From Clostridia bacterium (lineage in GTDB: Bacteria; Bacillota_A; Clostridia; Peptostreptococcales; JAAYPU01), in the NCBI GenBank assembly GCA_022360735.1, contig JAKSCF010000459.1, positions 1-17,166 on the forward strand: a DNA stretch of 17,166 nucleotides. The letters run 5' to 3'. How positions within the stretch are numbered: position 1 is the first letter of the stretch; each line of letters opens with the position of its first letter. The position numbers and the translations under genes were made by a program. Of this stretch, positions 6,225 through 17,166 are shown in pieces. The notes under the pieces are model-generated. The model made no database searches. It was not told the origin of the DNA and saw nothing but the letters and a program-made list of their open reading frames with translations.

Positions 6225-7205
6225 ATGGTTAAAAGGCTTTTAAAAAACAATGAAGCAATATTATTCTTCATCTTATTAATTCTATCTATCGTATTCGGAA
6301 TGATTAACCCTACTTTTTTTTCATTGGGCAATGTATTTGATATCACCAAAAATAGTATTGAAATGGGCATATTGTCACTTGGTGTACTTCTCGTACTTAT
6401 ATCAGGGGGGATAGATGTTTCTTTTATGGCGATTTCAGCTTTTGCAATGTATTCCGTCGTCAAGCTGTATATTGCCGTCAATCCCAACACTAATATTCTA
6501 CTGCTCTTTCTAACTGCAGCAATCATCGGTGCATTATTAGGGCTATTCAATGCATGGCTTATCCATAGATTCAAACTGTCGGCTTTCATCATCACTCTAG
6601 GTACAGCCAATGTTTTCAGAGGTATCTTGCTTTCATTTGTAGGTTCTGACCATATTATCGATATCCCCGGTAGTTTAATAGATTTCTCCAAAATGAACAT
6701 CATAGAGTATGTTGATCCCCAAGGTGTTACATACGGTTTACATATTTCTGTTATCCTATTAATTATTTTAGCTGTTACGATTCACTTAATATTAAAATAT
6801 ACTACCATGGGCAGAAGCATCTATGCTATGGGAGGAGATTATATCTCAGCAGAAAGAATTGGTATTCATATAAAAAAAGTACACGTCTTTGTTTATTGCA
6901 CTGCGGGTCTGTTAGCCGGCATTAACGGTATTATACACTCCTCACTTGTAAGAATGGCAAGCCCTTTTGATTTAGTGGGTGATGAATTAAATGTGATTGC
7001 AGCCGTTGTTTTAGGTGGTGCAAGCATAACCGGTGGTAAGGGCAGTGTTTTAGGCACTATATTAGGTGTACTGACCATCGTTACCATTAACAGCAGTTTA
7101 ATCTTACTCCACGTATCATCTTATTGGCAAAAGGTTGTAACAGGCCTCATTATTATTGGTGCTATTTCCTTACAAGCGTATCAAAATAAGAAGAAAAAAG
7201 TTTAA
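6225..7205 (+). CDS. Sugar ABC transporter permease (RbsC/LsrC family), first subunit
   Basis: Integral membrane subunit of the importer, family BPD_transp_2. The ATG at 6225 is preferred over the in-frame ATG at 6210 because GGGAG (6212-6216) then serves as ribosome site with 8-nt spacing; this gives 326 aa, typical for the family. It is almost wholly hydrophobic, with roughly 8-10 membrane helices. Family motifs are visible: SGGIDVSF in the first third, the cytoplasmic MGRSIYAMGGDYISAERIGI segment that contacts the ATPase, and VLGGASITGGKGSVLG near the C terminus, followed by a lysine-rich tail. Paired with the second permease to form a heterodimer, as in LsrC/LsrD. The position after a two-domain ATPase supports the assignment. 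The sugar transported cannot be told from the permease. Confidence 0.93.
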   Translation: MVKRLLKNNEAILFFILLILSIVFGMINPTFFSLGNVFDITKNSIEMGILSLGVLLVLISGGIDVSFMAISAFAMYSVVKLYIAVNPNTNILLLFLTAAIIGALLGLFNAWLIHRFKLSAFIITLGTANVFRGILLSFVGSDHIIDIPGSLIDFSKMNIIEYVDPQGVTYGLHISVILLIILAVTIHLILKYTTMGRSIYAMGGDYISAERIGIHIKKVHVFVYCTAGLLAGINGIIHSSLVRMASPFDLVGDELNVIAAVVLGGASITGGKGSVLGTILGVLTIVTINSSLILLHVSSYWQKVVTGLIIIGAISLQAYQNKKKKV

Positions 7206-7232
7206 AAGAAATTGAGCTGGAGGATACAATAA

Positions 7233-8231
7233 ATGAATAGTGCATTAAATAGTATGAAAAAAAACATATTGGAAAACAAAAAAATATTTAGATTATTATT
7301 GATCACTTTAGCAATCTTCACGCTTTTTTCAATAATGAATCCGGATATTTTCTTATCCATAAAAAATTATAAGTCCATATCATTTCAAATTCCTGAATTA
7401 GGACTTTTAGTACTCGCTATTTCTTTAGCTATGATTTCAGGCGGTATAGATTTATCGGTTGTAGGTACTGCAAATTTATCTGCCATCACCGCAGCGTTAA
7501 TATTAACCACCTTAATGCCAGAAGAACCAAGTGTGTCAACACTTTACTTATATATATTCATAGCCATTATCTGTGCTGTAATAGTCGGCGGATTATGCGG
7601 ATTAGTCAACGGAATACTAGTAGCTAAATTAAATGTTCCCCCAATATTAGCTACATTAGGTACAATGAGCCTATATACAGGTATCTCTATTGTCATTACA
7701 AAGGGTACTGCCATATATGGTTTTCCAAAACAATTTTTATTTATAGGAAATGGTACTATCGGCAATACAGCTGTACCCCTCATTATTTTTCTCGTTGTGT
7801 TGGCAATAGTTGTATATATATTTAAGTACATGCCATTTGGCACTAAGCTTTTCTTAGTAGGAACCAATGTAAAAGCAGCAGAGTATGCAGGCTTAAAAAA
7901 AGATAAAATCATTTTTTACACTTATTTATTCAGTGGAATCTTGGCCGCTATAGCAGGCATTATTATCATCGCTAAAACCAATTCGGCAAAAGCAGACTTT
8001 GGTACATCCTATGTTTTGCAAGCTATCTTAATTGCTATATTAGGCGGCGTCAATCCAGATGGAGGCGAAGGCAAGTTTGTAGGCATACTATTGGGCCTGC
8101 TCTCTGTTCAGTTTTTATCCAGTGGATTAAACATGCTAAGAATCAACGTATACCTCAAAGAGCTGGCATGGGGCGTTTTGCTGATATCCGTCATGATTCT
8201 AAATTATTTTGATGAAAGAAAAAACACATAA
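7233..8231 (+). CDS. Sugar ABC transporter permease (RbsC/LsrD family), second subunit
   Basis: Second membrane subunit, 332 aa, same BPD_transp_2 family as the preceding gene. The ATG follows a TGGAGGAT ribosome site (7218-7225) 27 bp after the first permease. Hydrophobic helices cover the protein after a basic N terminus. Motifs include SGGIDLSVVG in the N-terminal third, the MPFGTKLFLVGTN and AAEYAG cytoplasmic segment, and ILGGVNPDGGEGKFVG near the C terminus. In the last, Pro-Asp-Gly-Gly-Glu stands where many relatives have a Gly-rich SGG or TGG segment. The two permeases are clearly diverged from each other and so should form a heterodimer. Ends 16 bp before the regulator gene. Confidence 0.93.
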   Translation: MNSALNSMKKNILENKKIFRLLLITLAIFTLFSIMNPDIFLSIKNYKSISFQIPELGLLVLAISLAMISGGIDLSVVGTANLSAITAALILTTLMPEEPSVSTLYLYIFIAIICAVIVGGLCGLVNGILVAKLNVPPILATLGTMSLYTGISIVITKGTAIYGFPKQFLFIGNGTIGNTAVPLIIFLVVLAIVVYIFKYMPFGTKLFLVGTNVKAAEYAGLKKDKIIFYTYLFSGILAAIAGIIIIAKTNSAKADFGTSYVLQAILIAILGGVNPDGGEGKFVGILLGLLSVQFLSSGLNMLRINVYLKELAWGVLLISVMILNYFDERKNT

Positions 8232-8247
8232 ATATTGGAGGAAAAAA

Positions 8248-9030
8248 ATGTTTCAAATTGAAAGAGCTGAAAAAATACTGGATTATATTAACGAACACAA
8301 GAAGGTTCACGTCATTGAGTTAAGTGAAATATTCAATGTTTCAAAAGTAACCATACGAAGGGATTTAGAAGATCTGGCTCAAAAAGGTCTTATTGTAAAA
8401 ACCCATGGAGGTGCAGTATCAATCGAAAATAGATTTTCTTATGAAATCCCCACAGAAGCAAAAGAAAATCTCAATGTTTCGGCTAAAAGAATCATCGGAA
8501 AGAAGGCCGCCACCCTCATTAATGACAATGATATCATCTTACTGGATGCCGGTACAACAACGCTGGAAGTTGCTAAAAACATTACCCAAAGCAATATTAC
8601 AGTCATTACCCATGATATAAAAATTGCTAATGAATTGGCACACAAAAAGAACATCAACCTCATCGTCACCGGAGGTAGTCTATTAAATACCGATACCTAT
8701 ACTTTGGTAGGTAATCGTTGTGAAAAATTCATCAGAAGCTTAAAGGTCAATAAAACTTTCCTTGGATGTGATGCCTTAGACATAGAATCAGGACTTTCTA
8801 ATCGTTCAATAGAAGAAATTGAAATCAAAAAAGCGATGATGGACTCGGCACAACAATCCATATTGGTTACAGACAGCGAAAAATTCGGTAAACGTGTATT
8901 CTGTCATCTATGTCAGATTAGTGATATCAAAACGATTGTCACTGAAAAGATTTCTGAGCAGTACATGGGTGCACTAAATGAATACGGTGTAGAAATCATA
9001 ATCGCCGATACTAACAAACAGGAGGAGTGA
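8248..9030 (+). CDS. DeoR-family transcriptional regulator
   Basis: DNA-binding repressor of the DeoR/GlpR family, which typically responds to phosphorylated sugars. I chose the ATG at 8248 because TTGGAGG (8235-8241) precedes it by 6 nt and the protein then begins with the family-typical MFQIERAEKILDYI; an upstream in-frame ATG at 8209 would overlap the permease. At 260 aa it is normal length. The N-terminal winged helix (about 1-55) carries the recognition-helix segment VSKVTIRRDLEDL and the KTHGGAV wing. The C-terminal DeoRC sugar-phosphate domain has the LDAGTTTLEVAK loop and a GCDALDIESGLSN segment. Encoded inside the operon it probably controls, so autoregulation is likely; candidate operators are the elements at 4543-4589. 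A phosphorylated product of the kinase two genes downstream is a plausible inducer (inference). Confidence 0.93.
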   Translation: MFQIERAEKILDYINEHKKVHVIELSEIFNVSKVTIRRDLEDLAQKGLIVKTHGGAVSIENRFSYEIPTEAKENLNVSAKRIIGKKAATLINDNDIILLDAGTTTLEVAKNITQSNITVITHDIKIANELAHKKNINLIVTGGSLLNTDTYTLVGNRCEKFIRSLKVNKTFLGCDALDIESGLSNRSIEEIEIKKAMMDSAQQSILVTDSEKFGKRVFCHLCQISDIKTIVTEKISEQYMGALNEYGVEIIIADTNKQEE

Positions 9031-9032
9031 AA

Positions 9033-10127
9033 ATGAAGGAACTGGAGCAATGGATTCAAGATATGACCCTAATTCCGGCATTATCCGGTTACGAAAATAA
9101 GATGGCGGATTATTTAACTAAAGAGATACAGCCATTTACGAACTCTGTTGAAATAGACCCAATAGGCAACGTCATTGCTAGAATCGATGGAAGAGAAAAA
9201 AACAGTCCTAAAGTCATGATTTTTGCACATATGGATCAATTGGGATTGGTAGTCAGAAAAATTGATGATAATGGTTTTATTCAATTCGAACGCCTTGGAG
9301 GTGTTCCTGAAAAGGTACTGCCAGGCCTAAAAGTTCAAGTAAAAACAGAAGATGATGAATATATACCAGGTGTTATCGGAAACAAATCCCATCATATCAC
9401 ACCACCCAACGAGAAAACCCAAGTAATCCCTTACCTTGACCTCTACATTGACTTGGGTGCAAATAGTAAAGAAGAAGTCCAAAGCCTGGGTATTGACGTG
9501 GGGTGTCCCATTATCTATGAACCCAGTTTCCAAAAGCTTGCTAACAACAAAGTAGCAGGAACATCTATCGACAACCGAGGCGGATGTGCCTGTCTACTAA
9601 GCATAGCAAAAGCTTTAAAAAACAACCAGACTGATGCAACTGTCTATCTGGTAGGCACTGTTTTAGAAGAATACAATTTACGAGGGGCTATGATCGCAGC
9701 AAGAAAAATTTCACCTGATCTTGCAATATGTATTGATGTGTGTCCTTCCGGTGACACACCTGACACAAAAGATCGATCGGATATCCGGCTTGGGCGCGGT
9801 CCTATTATATCCATGTACTCTTTTCATGGCAGGGGCACATTAAACGGCACTATTCCTCATCCCAAGCTTGTAAAACACATTACCGATACAGCAAAGCAAG
9901 CCGGTATAAACATTCAAAAAAGTGCACTAACGGGAATATTAACCGATTTGTCTTACGTTCAGCTTGAATTAGGAAGTATTCCAAGTATAGATTTGGCTTT
10001 TGCTGCAAGATACACACATTCTCCGGTGGAAGTATGTGATTTAGAGGACATAGCTTCTCTTTGTAATTTGTTATCACAATTTATTAATCAGATCAATTCA
10101 TCTATAAATTTAAAAAGATGGGAATGA
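9033..10127 (+). CDS. M42-family metallo-aminopeptidase homologue (FrvX/SgcX/YpdE type)
   Basis: Predicted cytoplasmic dinuclear-metal hydrolase, 364 aa, M42 family. The ATG at 9033 is preferred to the GTG at 9027 because the GGAGGAG ribosome site would otherwise abut the start; it lies 2 bp after the regulator stop. The expected active-site residues are all present: His66 in AHMD, bridging Asp180 in TSIDNRGG, catalytic Glu212 and metal ligand Glu213 in LEEYNLRGA, Asp235 in CIDV, and His329 in RYTHSPVE. Gln69 stands where the family usually has Glu (AHMDEIG). M42 homologues in sugar operons (frvX, sgcX, ypdE of E. coli) are known, but their role in sugar use is unclear. Possible jobs are hydrolysing an amide or glycoconjugate of the imported compound, or peptide turnover. 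Family call firm, substrate unknown. Confidence 0.9.
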   Translation: MKELEQWIQDMTLIPALSGYENKMADYLTKEIQPFTNSVEIDPIGNVIARIDGREKNSPKVMIFAHMDQLGLVVRKIDDNGFIQFERLGGVPEKVLPGLKVQVKTEDDEYIPGVIGNKSHHITPPNEKTQVIPYLDLYIDLGANSKEEVQSLGIDVGCPIIYEPSFQKLANNKVAGTSIDNRGGCACLLSIAKALKNNQTDATVYLVGTVLEEYNLRGAMIAARKISPDLAICIDVCPSGDTPDTKDRSDIRLGRGPIISMYSFHGRGTLNGTIPHPKLVKHITDTAKQAGINIQKSALTGILTDLSYVQLELGSIPSIDLAFAARYTHSPVEVCDLEDIASLCNLLSQFINQINSSINLKRWE

Positions 10128-10134
10128 TTAAAGG

Positions 10135-11640
10135 ATGTCTAAATATTTAATGGGCATAGATATTGGTACCTACTCATCAAAAGGTGTACTTGTAGATGCA
10201 CATGGTCATATTGCAGCTGAAAGCACAAAAGAACATGACCTTATTATTCCAAAATCAGGTTGGGCAGAACATGATGCTGAAAAAACCTGGTGGGGTGACT
10301 TATGTTCTATCTCTAAAGATTTAATCCAACAATCCAACTTAGATCCAAATCAAATAGCAGCTGTAGGATGCAGTGCTATTGGACCCGATTTGTTAGCTGT
10401 AGATCAAAACTGCAATCCTTTACATAACGCCATTTTATATGGTATAGACACACGCTCAAAAGAAGAAATATGTGAATTGGAAAATAGTATTGGCACAGAA
10501 AATGTGTTTTCAAAATGTGCCAATCCACTTTCAACTCAGGCAGTGGGCCCTAAAATTTTATGGCTTAAAAAAAACAAGCCCCACATATACAAAGAAGCTC
10601 ATAAATTTGTTACAGGTACAACTTATTTGGTTGCAAAACTTACCTGCCGGTACGTTATTGATCATTACAGCGCTTCTACTTTCACACCTTTATATGATTT
10701 TGATGCCAATCAATGGAACCATTCATTGTGCCAAGGCATTGTAGAAGTCAATCGATTACCTAAAATTATGTGGTCATCTGAAGTAGCAGGCACCATTTCA
10801 AAAGAAGCCCATAGTGAGACAGAATTAGCTATAGGAACACCTGTTATTTGCGGTACTATTGATGCTGCTGCCGAAGCCATCAGCGCAGGCGTAACAGAAC
10901 CGGGGAATTTGATGTTAATGTACGGCACAACCATGTTTTTAATTAATGTTACGGCCGCTCCTAAAAAAGATGCTCGCTTATGGGCAGCCCCTTTCCTTTT
11001 CCCTAACACCTATGCGGTGATGGGCGGTATGGCTACTACAGGTGCTTTAACCGTATGGTTCAAAGAAAACTTTGCTAAAGAACTCATTGCAAAAGAAAAA
11101 ACTACCGGCCAAAGCGCTTTTAAAGTCTTAGCAGAAAATATTAAGGATATACCTCCAGGCTCAAAAGGATTGGTCGTACTGCCTTATTTCAGCGGTGAAA
11201 GAACACCTATTAACAACCCTGATGCCAAAGGCATTATTTTCGGGCTTGATTTAACCCATTCTAGGGAGCATATATATAAAGCCATTTTAGAGAGTGTTGG
11301 CTATGGTATATCTCAGCATTTTGATGTTTTCAATGAGATGAATGCCTACCCAAATAAAACGGTAGCCGTTGGAGGAGGGACAAAAAATAAAGAATGGCTG
11401 CAAATTGTAAGTGATATTGGAGGATTTGAACAATACGTACCAAAGACAACAATTGGTGCAGCTTATGGGGATGCATATTTGGCTGCAATGGGTATAGGTC
11501 TATACCACTCTTACAAAGATATCAGTCAATGGGTACAGTATGATAGTCAAATACAACCTAATCCAAACCACAATAAAATCTATAAATCTTATCAAGAAAA
11601 ATATTATAGATTGTACAACAGCACTAAGGAATTATTATAA
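10135..11640 (+). CDS. FGGY-family carbohydrate kinase (xylulokinase-like)
   Basis: ATP-dependent sugar kinase of 501 aa with the two actin-like FGGY domains. Visible features are the N-terminal phosphate loop MGIDIGTYSSKG, the sugar-contact segment YGIDTRS, the catalytic Asp243 in CGTIDAAAEA, the MYGTTMFL phosphate-2 segment and the adenosine segment GGGTKNKEWLQIVSDIGG. Overall it is closest in style to xylulokinase-like FGGY proteins; the substrate cannot be read from sequence. In the operon it would phosphorylate the sugar imported unmodified by the ABC transporter, giving both a metabolite and a possible inducer for the DeoR regulator. It starts 7 bp after the M42 gene with AAAGG directly against the ATG, so translation probably depends on coupling to the upstream gene or on GGGA at 10119-10122. 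The alternative ATG at 10150 would cut into the conserved N terminus. Confidence 0.92.
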   Translation: MSKYLMGIDIGTYSSKGVLVDAHGHIAAESTKEHDLIIPKSGWAEHDAEKTWWGDLCSISKDLIQQSNLDPNQIAAVGCSAIGPDLLAVDQNCNPLHNAILYGIDTRSKEEICELENSIGTENVFSKCANPLSTQAVGPKILWLKKNKPHIYKEAHKFVTGTTYLVAKLTCRYVIDHYSASTFTPLYDFDANQWNHSLCQGIVEVNRLPKIMWSSEVAGTISKEAHSETELAIGTPVICGTIDAAAEAISAGVTEPGNLMLMYGTTMFLINVTAAPKKDARLWAAPFLFPNTYAVMGGMATTGALTVWFKENFAKELIAKEKTTGQSAFKVLAENIKDIPPGSKGLVVLPYFSGERTPINNPDAKGIIFGLDLTHSREHIYKAILESVGYGISQHFDVFNEMNAYPNKTVAVGGGTKNKEWLQIVSDIGGFEQYVPKTTIGAAYGDAYLAAMGIGLYHSYKDISQWVQYDSQIQPNPNHNKIYKSYQEKYYRLYNSTKELL

Positions 11641-11666
11641 TCAGATTTTTGAAAGGACGTGAATCA

Positions 11667-12473
11667 ATGAGTTGGTTACAAGATGTTATCGGCACAGAAA
11701 AAGCAATTATAGCAATGTGTCATTTTTTGCCATTACCTGGTGATCCCAATTATGATTCCCAGAAAGGTATGAAATATGTCATTGAAATGGCAAAAACCGA
11801 TTTAGAAAGCTTACAAGAAGGCGGCGTAGATGCTGTTATGTTTTCAAACGAATTCAGCCTTCCTTACTTAACGGATGTTAACACCGAAACGGTTGCAGCA
11901 ATGGCAAGAATCATAGGAGAGCTTCAACCCAATATCGGAATCCCTTATGGCGTTAATGTTCTTTGGGATGCTAAGAAAAGTTTAGACTTAGCCGTAGCAA
12001 CAGACGCTAAATTTGTTAGAGAAATATTTACCGGCGTTTATGCCAGTGACTTTGGGCTATGGAATACAAATGTAGGAGAAACGGTTCGACATCAGCACCA
12101 TATTGGCGCTTCCGACGTAAAACTGCTATTTAATATTGTCCCTGAAGCTGCACAATACATGGCTGATAGAGACGTTGCCAGCATTGCAAAGTCCACTGTC
12201 TTTAACAACAGGCCTGATGCACTATGCGTTTCTGGAATTATAGCCGGAGCTCAAGCCGATTCTACTACATTAAAAATTGTAAAGGACACCGTACCGGATA
12301 CTGTTGTTTTTGCAAACACAGGTGCCAATAAAAATAACGTACAAGAACAATTAACCATTGCAGATGGGTGCGTAGTCGGTACAACTTTTAAATATGATGG
12401 AAAATTCGAAAATCACGTTGATAAAAAACGGGTCAAAGAATTTATGGATGTTGTTAAAAGCTTTAGGGCATAG
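11667..12473 (+). CDS. BtpA/SgcQ-family TIM-barrel protein
   Basis: Member of the BtpA/SgcQ family, 268 aa, with a predicted phosphate-binding TIM barrel whose reaction I do not know to be established. The ATG at 11667 has an AAAGGA ribosome site 9 nt upstream; the in-frame TTG at 11649 would place that site inside the gene. Recognisable family features are the N-terminal CHFLPLPGDPNYD, GGVDAVMFSNE, the PYGVNVLWD strand, REIFTGVYASDFG, and the C-terminal phosphate-cup-like ANTGANKNNV and GCVVGTTFKYDG, then a VDKKRVKEFMDVV helix. Related genes occur in the E. coli sgc sugar cluster (sgcQ), and BtpA itself is linked to photosystem I biogenesis in cyanobacteria. As the last gene of an operon with a kinase and no known aldolase or isomerase, it is the best candidate for acting on the phosphorylated sugar (inference). 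Confidence 0.88.
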   Translation: MSWLQDVIGTEKAIIAMCHFLPLPGDPNYDSQKGMKYVIEMAKTDLESLQEGGVDAVMFSNEFSLPYLTDVNTETVAAMARIIGELQPNIGIPYGVNVLWDAKKSLDLAVATDAKFVREIFTGVYASDFGLWNTNVGETVRHQHHIGASDVKLLFNIVPEAAQYMADRDVASIAKSTVFNNRPDALCVSGIIAGAQADSTTLKIVKDTVPDTVVFANTGANKNNVQEQLTIADGCVVGTTFKYDGKFENHVDKKRVKEFMDVVKSFRA

Positions 12474-12476
12474 CAT

Positions 12477-12514
12477 AAAGGCAAATCACTAAAATAGTAG
12501 ATTTGCCTTTTTAA
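12477..12514 (+). terminator. Intrinsic terminator of the sugar operon
   Basis: Perfect 11-bp arms AAAGGCAAATC (12477-12487) and GATTTGCCTTT (12500-12510), with a further ACTA/TAGT pairing inside the loop, are followed by a short T tract (CCTTTTTAAT). It starts 3 bp after the BtpA/SgcQ stop. It also lies downstream of gltD on the other strand, where the T run is shorter, so it may work weakly in both directions. The remaining gap to 12528 holds nothing else. Confidence 0.88.
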
Positions 12515-12528
12515 TATCATTTTTATAA

Positions 12529-13949
12529 TTACTTATGTTTTAAATAGTTATCTATAGCTTCTGCTGCATGTCTTCCATCTGAAATAGCTTTACATACCAA
12601 AGACTGCCCGGTTCTCATGTCTCCTGCCGCAAATACGCCTTCAATATTTGTCATATATTTTTGGTTGGTCTTAACATTCCCGCGCCCATCCAATTCAATG
12701 TCAAATCTTTTGATCATTTGATGCTGCTCAGGATGCAAAAACCCCATGGCAAACAATACAATATCCGCGTCCAGTTCAAACTCACTGCCTTCTATTTCTT
12801 TCATAGAGCGTCTGCCTTTTTCATCCTCAGTCCATTCCAGCTTAACACAATGAACTTTTTTGACCTGCCCGTTTTCTCCGGAAAAATATTTTGTTCCAAT
12901 ACTCCAATCCCTTTCGCCGCCCTCTTCATGAGCAGTATTGGTTCTTAAAATCATTGGCCATGAGGGCCAAGGCATTTTTTCAGTCCTTTTGGTTGGAGGC
13001 TTTGGCATCATTTCCAACTGATATATATTTTTTGCTCCTTGACGAATAGCAACACCTAAACAGTCTGCACCGGTGTCTCCACCACCAATAATCACAACAT
13101 TTTTACCTTTTGCATCAATGCGCTCTTCGTTAATTTCTTTTCCTTTATTAATAAAGTTTTGCTGAGATAAGTAATCCATAGCAAAATGAATACCTTTTAA
13201 CATTCTCCCTTTAACATCTAAGTCTCTTGGAACCGTAGACCCTCCTGCTAAGCAAATCGCGTCGAATTTCTCCCTTACTTCATGAACCGAGATATCTTCA
13301 CCAACATTTGTATTGGTTTTAAACTTGATGCCTTCATCTTTTAATTGGTCAATTCTTCTCTTGATAACATACTTTTCAAGCTTATAATCCGGAATGCCGA
13401 TTGCTAAAATACCACCTATTTCTTCTGCTCTTTCAAATACGGTTACATTATGACCTGCCCTTGCAAGTATTTGTGCTGCAGCAAGTCCAGATGGACCGGA
13501 GCCGATTACAGCAACCTTGTATCCTGTTTTAATTAATGGTAAAAGAGGTTTAATCCAGCCTTCTTGAAAACCTTTTTCTACTACGCTTAACTCAATTTCT
13601 TTACTTATATTAGGATCATCGTTAATCGACAATGTACACGAAGCCTCACATAAAGCCGGACATAATCTCCCTGTAAATTCCGGAAAATTATTTTTGCTTT
13701 GAAGAATATCCAGAGCCCTTTTCCATTGTCCCTTTGAAACTAAGTAACTTATATCCGGTATCTCATTTCCTAAAGGACAAGCATGATTGCAATAGGCAAT
13801 GCCACAATCCATACAGCGGGAAGCTTGTTTCTTAATGTCTTCTTCTGGTTGAGGCACATAAAACTCTTTGTAATTTTTAATTCTTTCATCTACAGATATT
13901 TTCTTTGCATTCTCTCTTTTATATTTTAAAAAGCCGTCTCTCTTCTCCA

Positions 13950-13950
<1 letters not shown>
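12529..13950 (-). CDS. gltD: Glutamate synthase small subunit
   Basis: Small (beta) subunit of glutamate synthase, 473 aa, the usual length. It feeds electrons from NAD(P)H through FAD and iron-sulfur clusters to the large subunit, which makes two glutamates from glutamine and 2-oxoglutarate. The N-terminal domain has two cysteine groups for 4Fe-4S clusters: Cys46, 49, 54, 58 and Cys97, 101, 105. A first Rossmann motif GSGPSG (150-155) binds FAD; a second, GGGDTGAD (288-295), binds NAD(P)H. The C-terminal GVFAAGDMRTGQSLV segment is the FAD-closing motif. The start ATG overlaps the gltB stop by one base (TAATG), with AGGGGTG just upstream, so translation is coupled to gltB and subunit ratio is probably held near one. 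Convergent with the sugar operon. Confidence 0.96.

Positions 13951-17166
<3,216 letters not shown>

Noticed and set aside
6206..6703. A 165-residue minus-strand ORF opposite the first permease
   Set aside because: It is an antisense shadow of a clearly conserved membrane protein; no ribosome site or family features of its own.
3354..8231. An AI-2 (Lsr) quorum-signal uptake operon
   Set aside because: Receptor, ATPase and permeases resemble the Lsr parts, but the AI-2 contact residues seem lost, no lsrF or lsrG homologue is present, and the regulator and downstream genes match a sugar catabolic cluster better.

Overview
The window is AT-rich DNA with strong AGGAGG-type ribosome binding sites, tightly packed same-strand genes and Gram-positive style lipoproteins (short signal peptide, lipobox, Cys21). 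This points to a low-GC Bacillota, most likely a Clostridia-type heterotroph. That is inferred from gene content and base use; I cannot name a species.

Layout. (1) 1-1910, plus strand: two small tandem hairpins in the leader, then a lipoprotein amidohydrolase of the YtcJ type that probably starts at a TTG. (2) 1911-3216, minus strand: a malic enzyme convergent with the amidohydrolase. (3) 3354-4376, minus strand: a LsrB/RhaS-like sugar-binding lipoprotein with its own promoter and a very strong terminator. (4) 4377-4656: a divergent regulatory region holding two back-to-back promoters, a perfect 11-bp inverted repeat over one -35 box, and repeats phased at 10 bp. (5) 4657-12473, plus strand: a compact seven-gene operon of sugar ABC ATPase (two domains), two permeases, DeoR-family regulator, M42-family metallo-aminopeptidase homologue, FGGY carbohydrate kinase and BtpA/SgcQ-family TIM-barrel protein, closed by a terminator. 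(6) 12529-17166, minus strand: glutamate synthase small subunit (gltD) and the 3' part of the large subunit (gltB), which runs off the right edge.

The most interesting part is region 3-5. DeoR regulator, M42 peptidase-like protein and BtpA/SgcQ protein together recall the poorly understood E. coli sgc cluster (sgcR, sgcX, sgcQ), where uptake is by a PTS. Here the PTS appears to be replaced by an ABC importer plus a soluble FGGY kinase, so an unphosphorylated sugar would be imported and then phosphorylated. No aldolase, isomerase or epimerase of a known family is encoded in the cluster. This leaves the BtpA/SgcQ and M42-like proteins as the candidate catalysts for the unknown steps. The binding protein resembles the AI-2 receptor LsrB, but in a by-eye alignment it lacks most of the AI-2 contact residues, so I do not call this an AI-2 system.

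The flanking genes (malic enzyme, glutamate synthase) are ordinary central metabolism and show no evident link to the sugar cluster.
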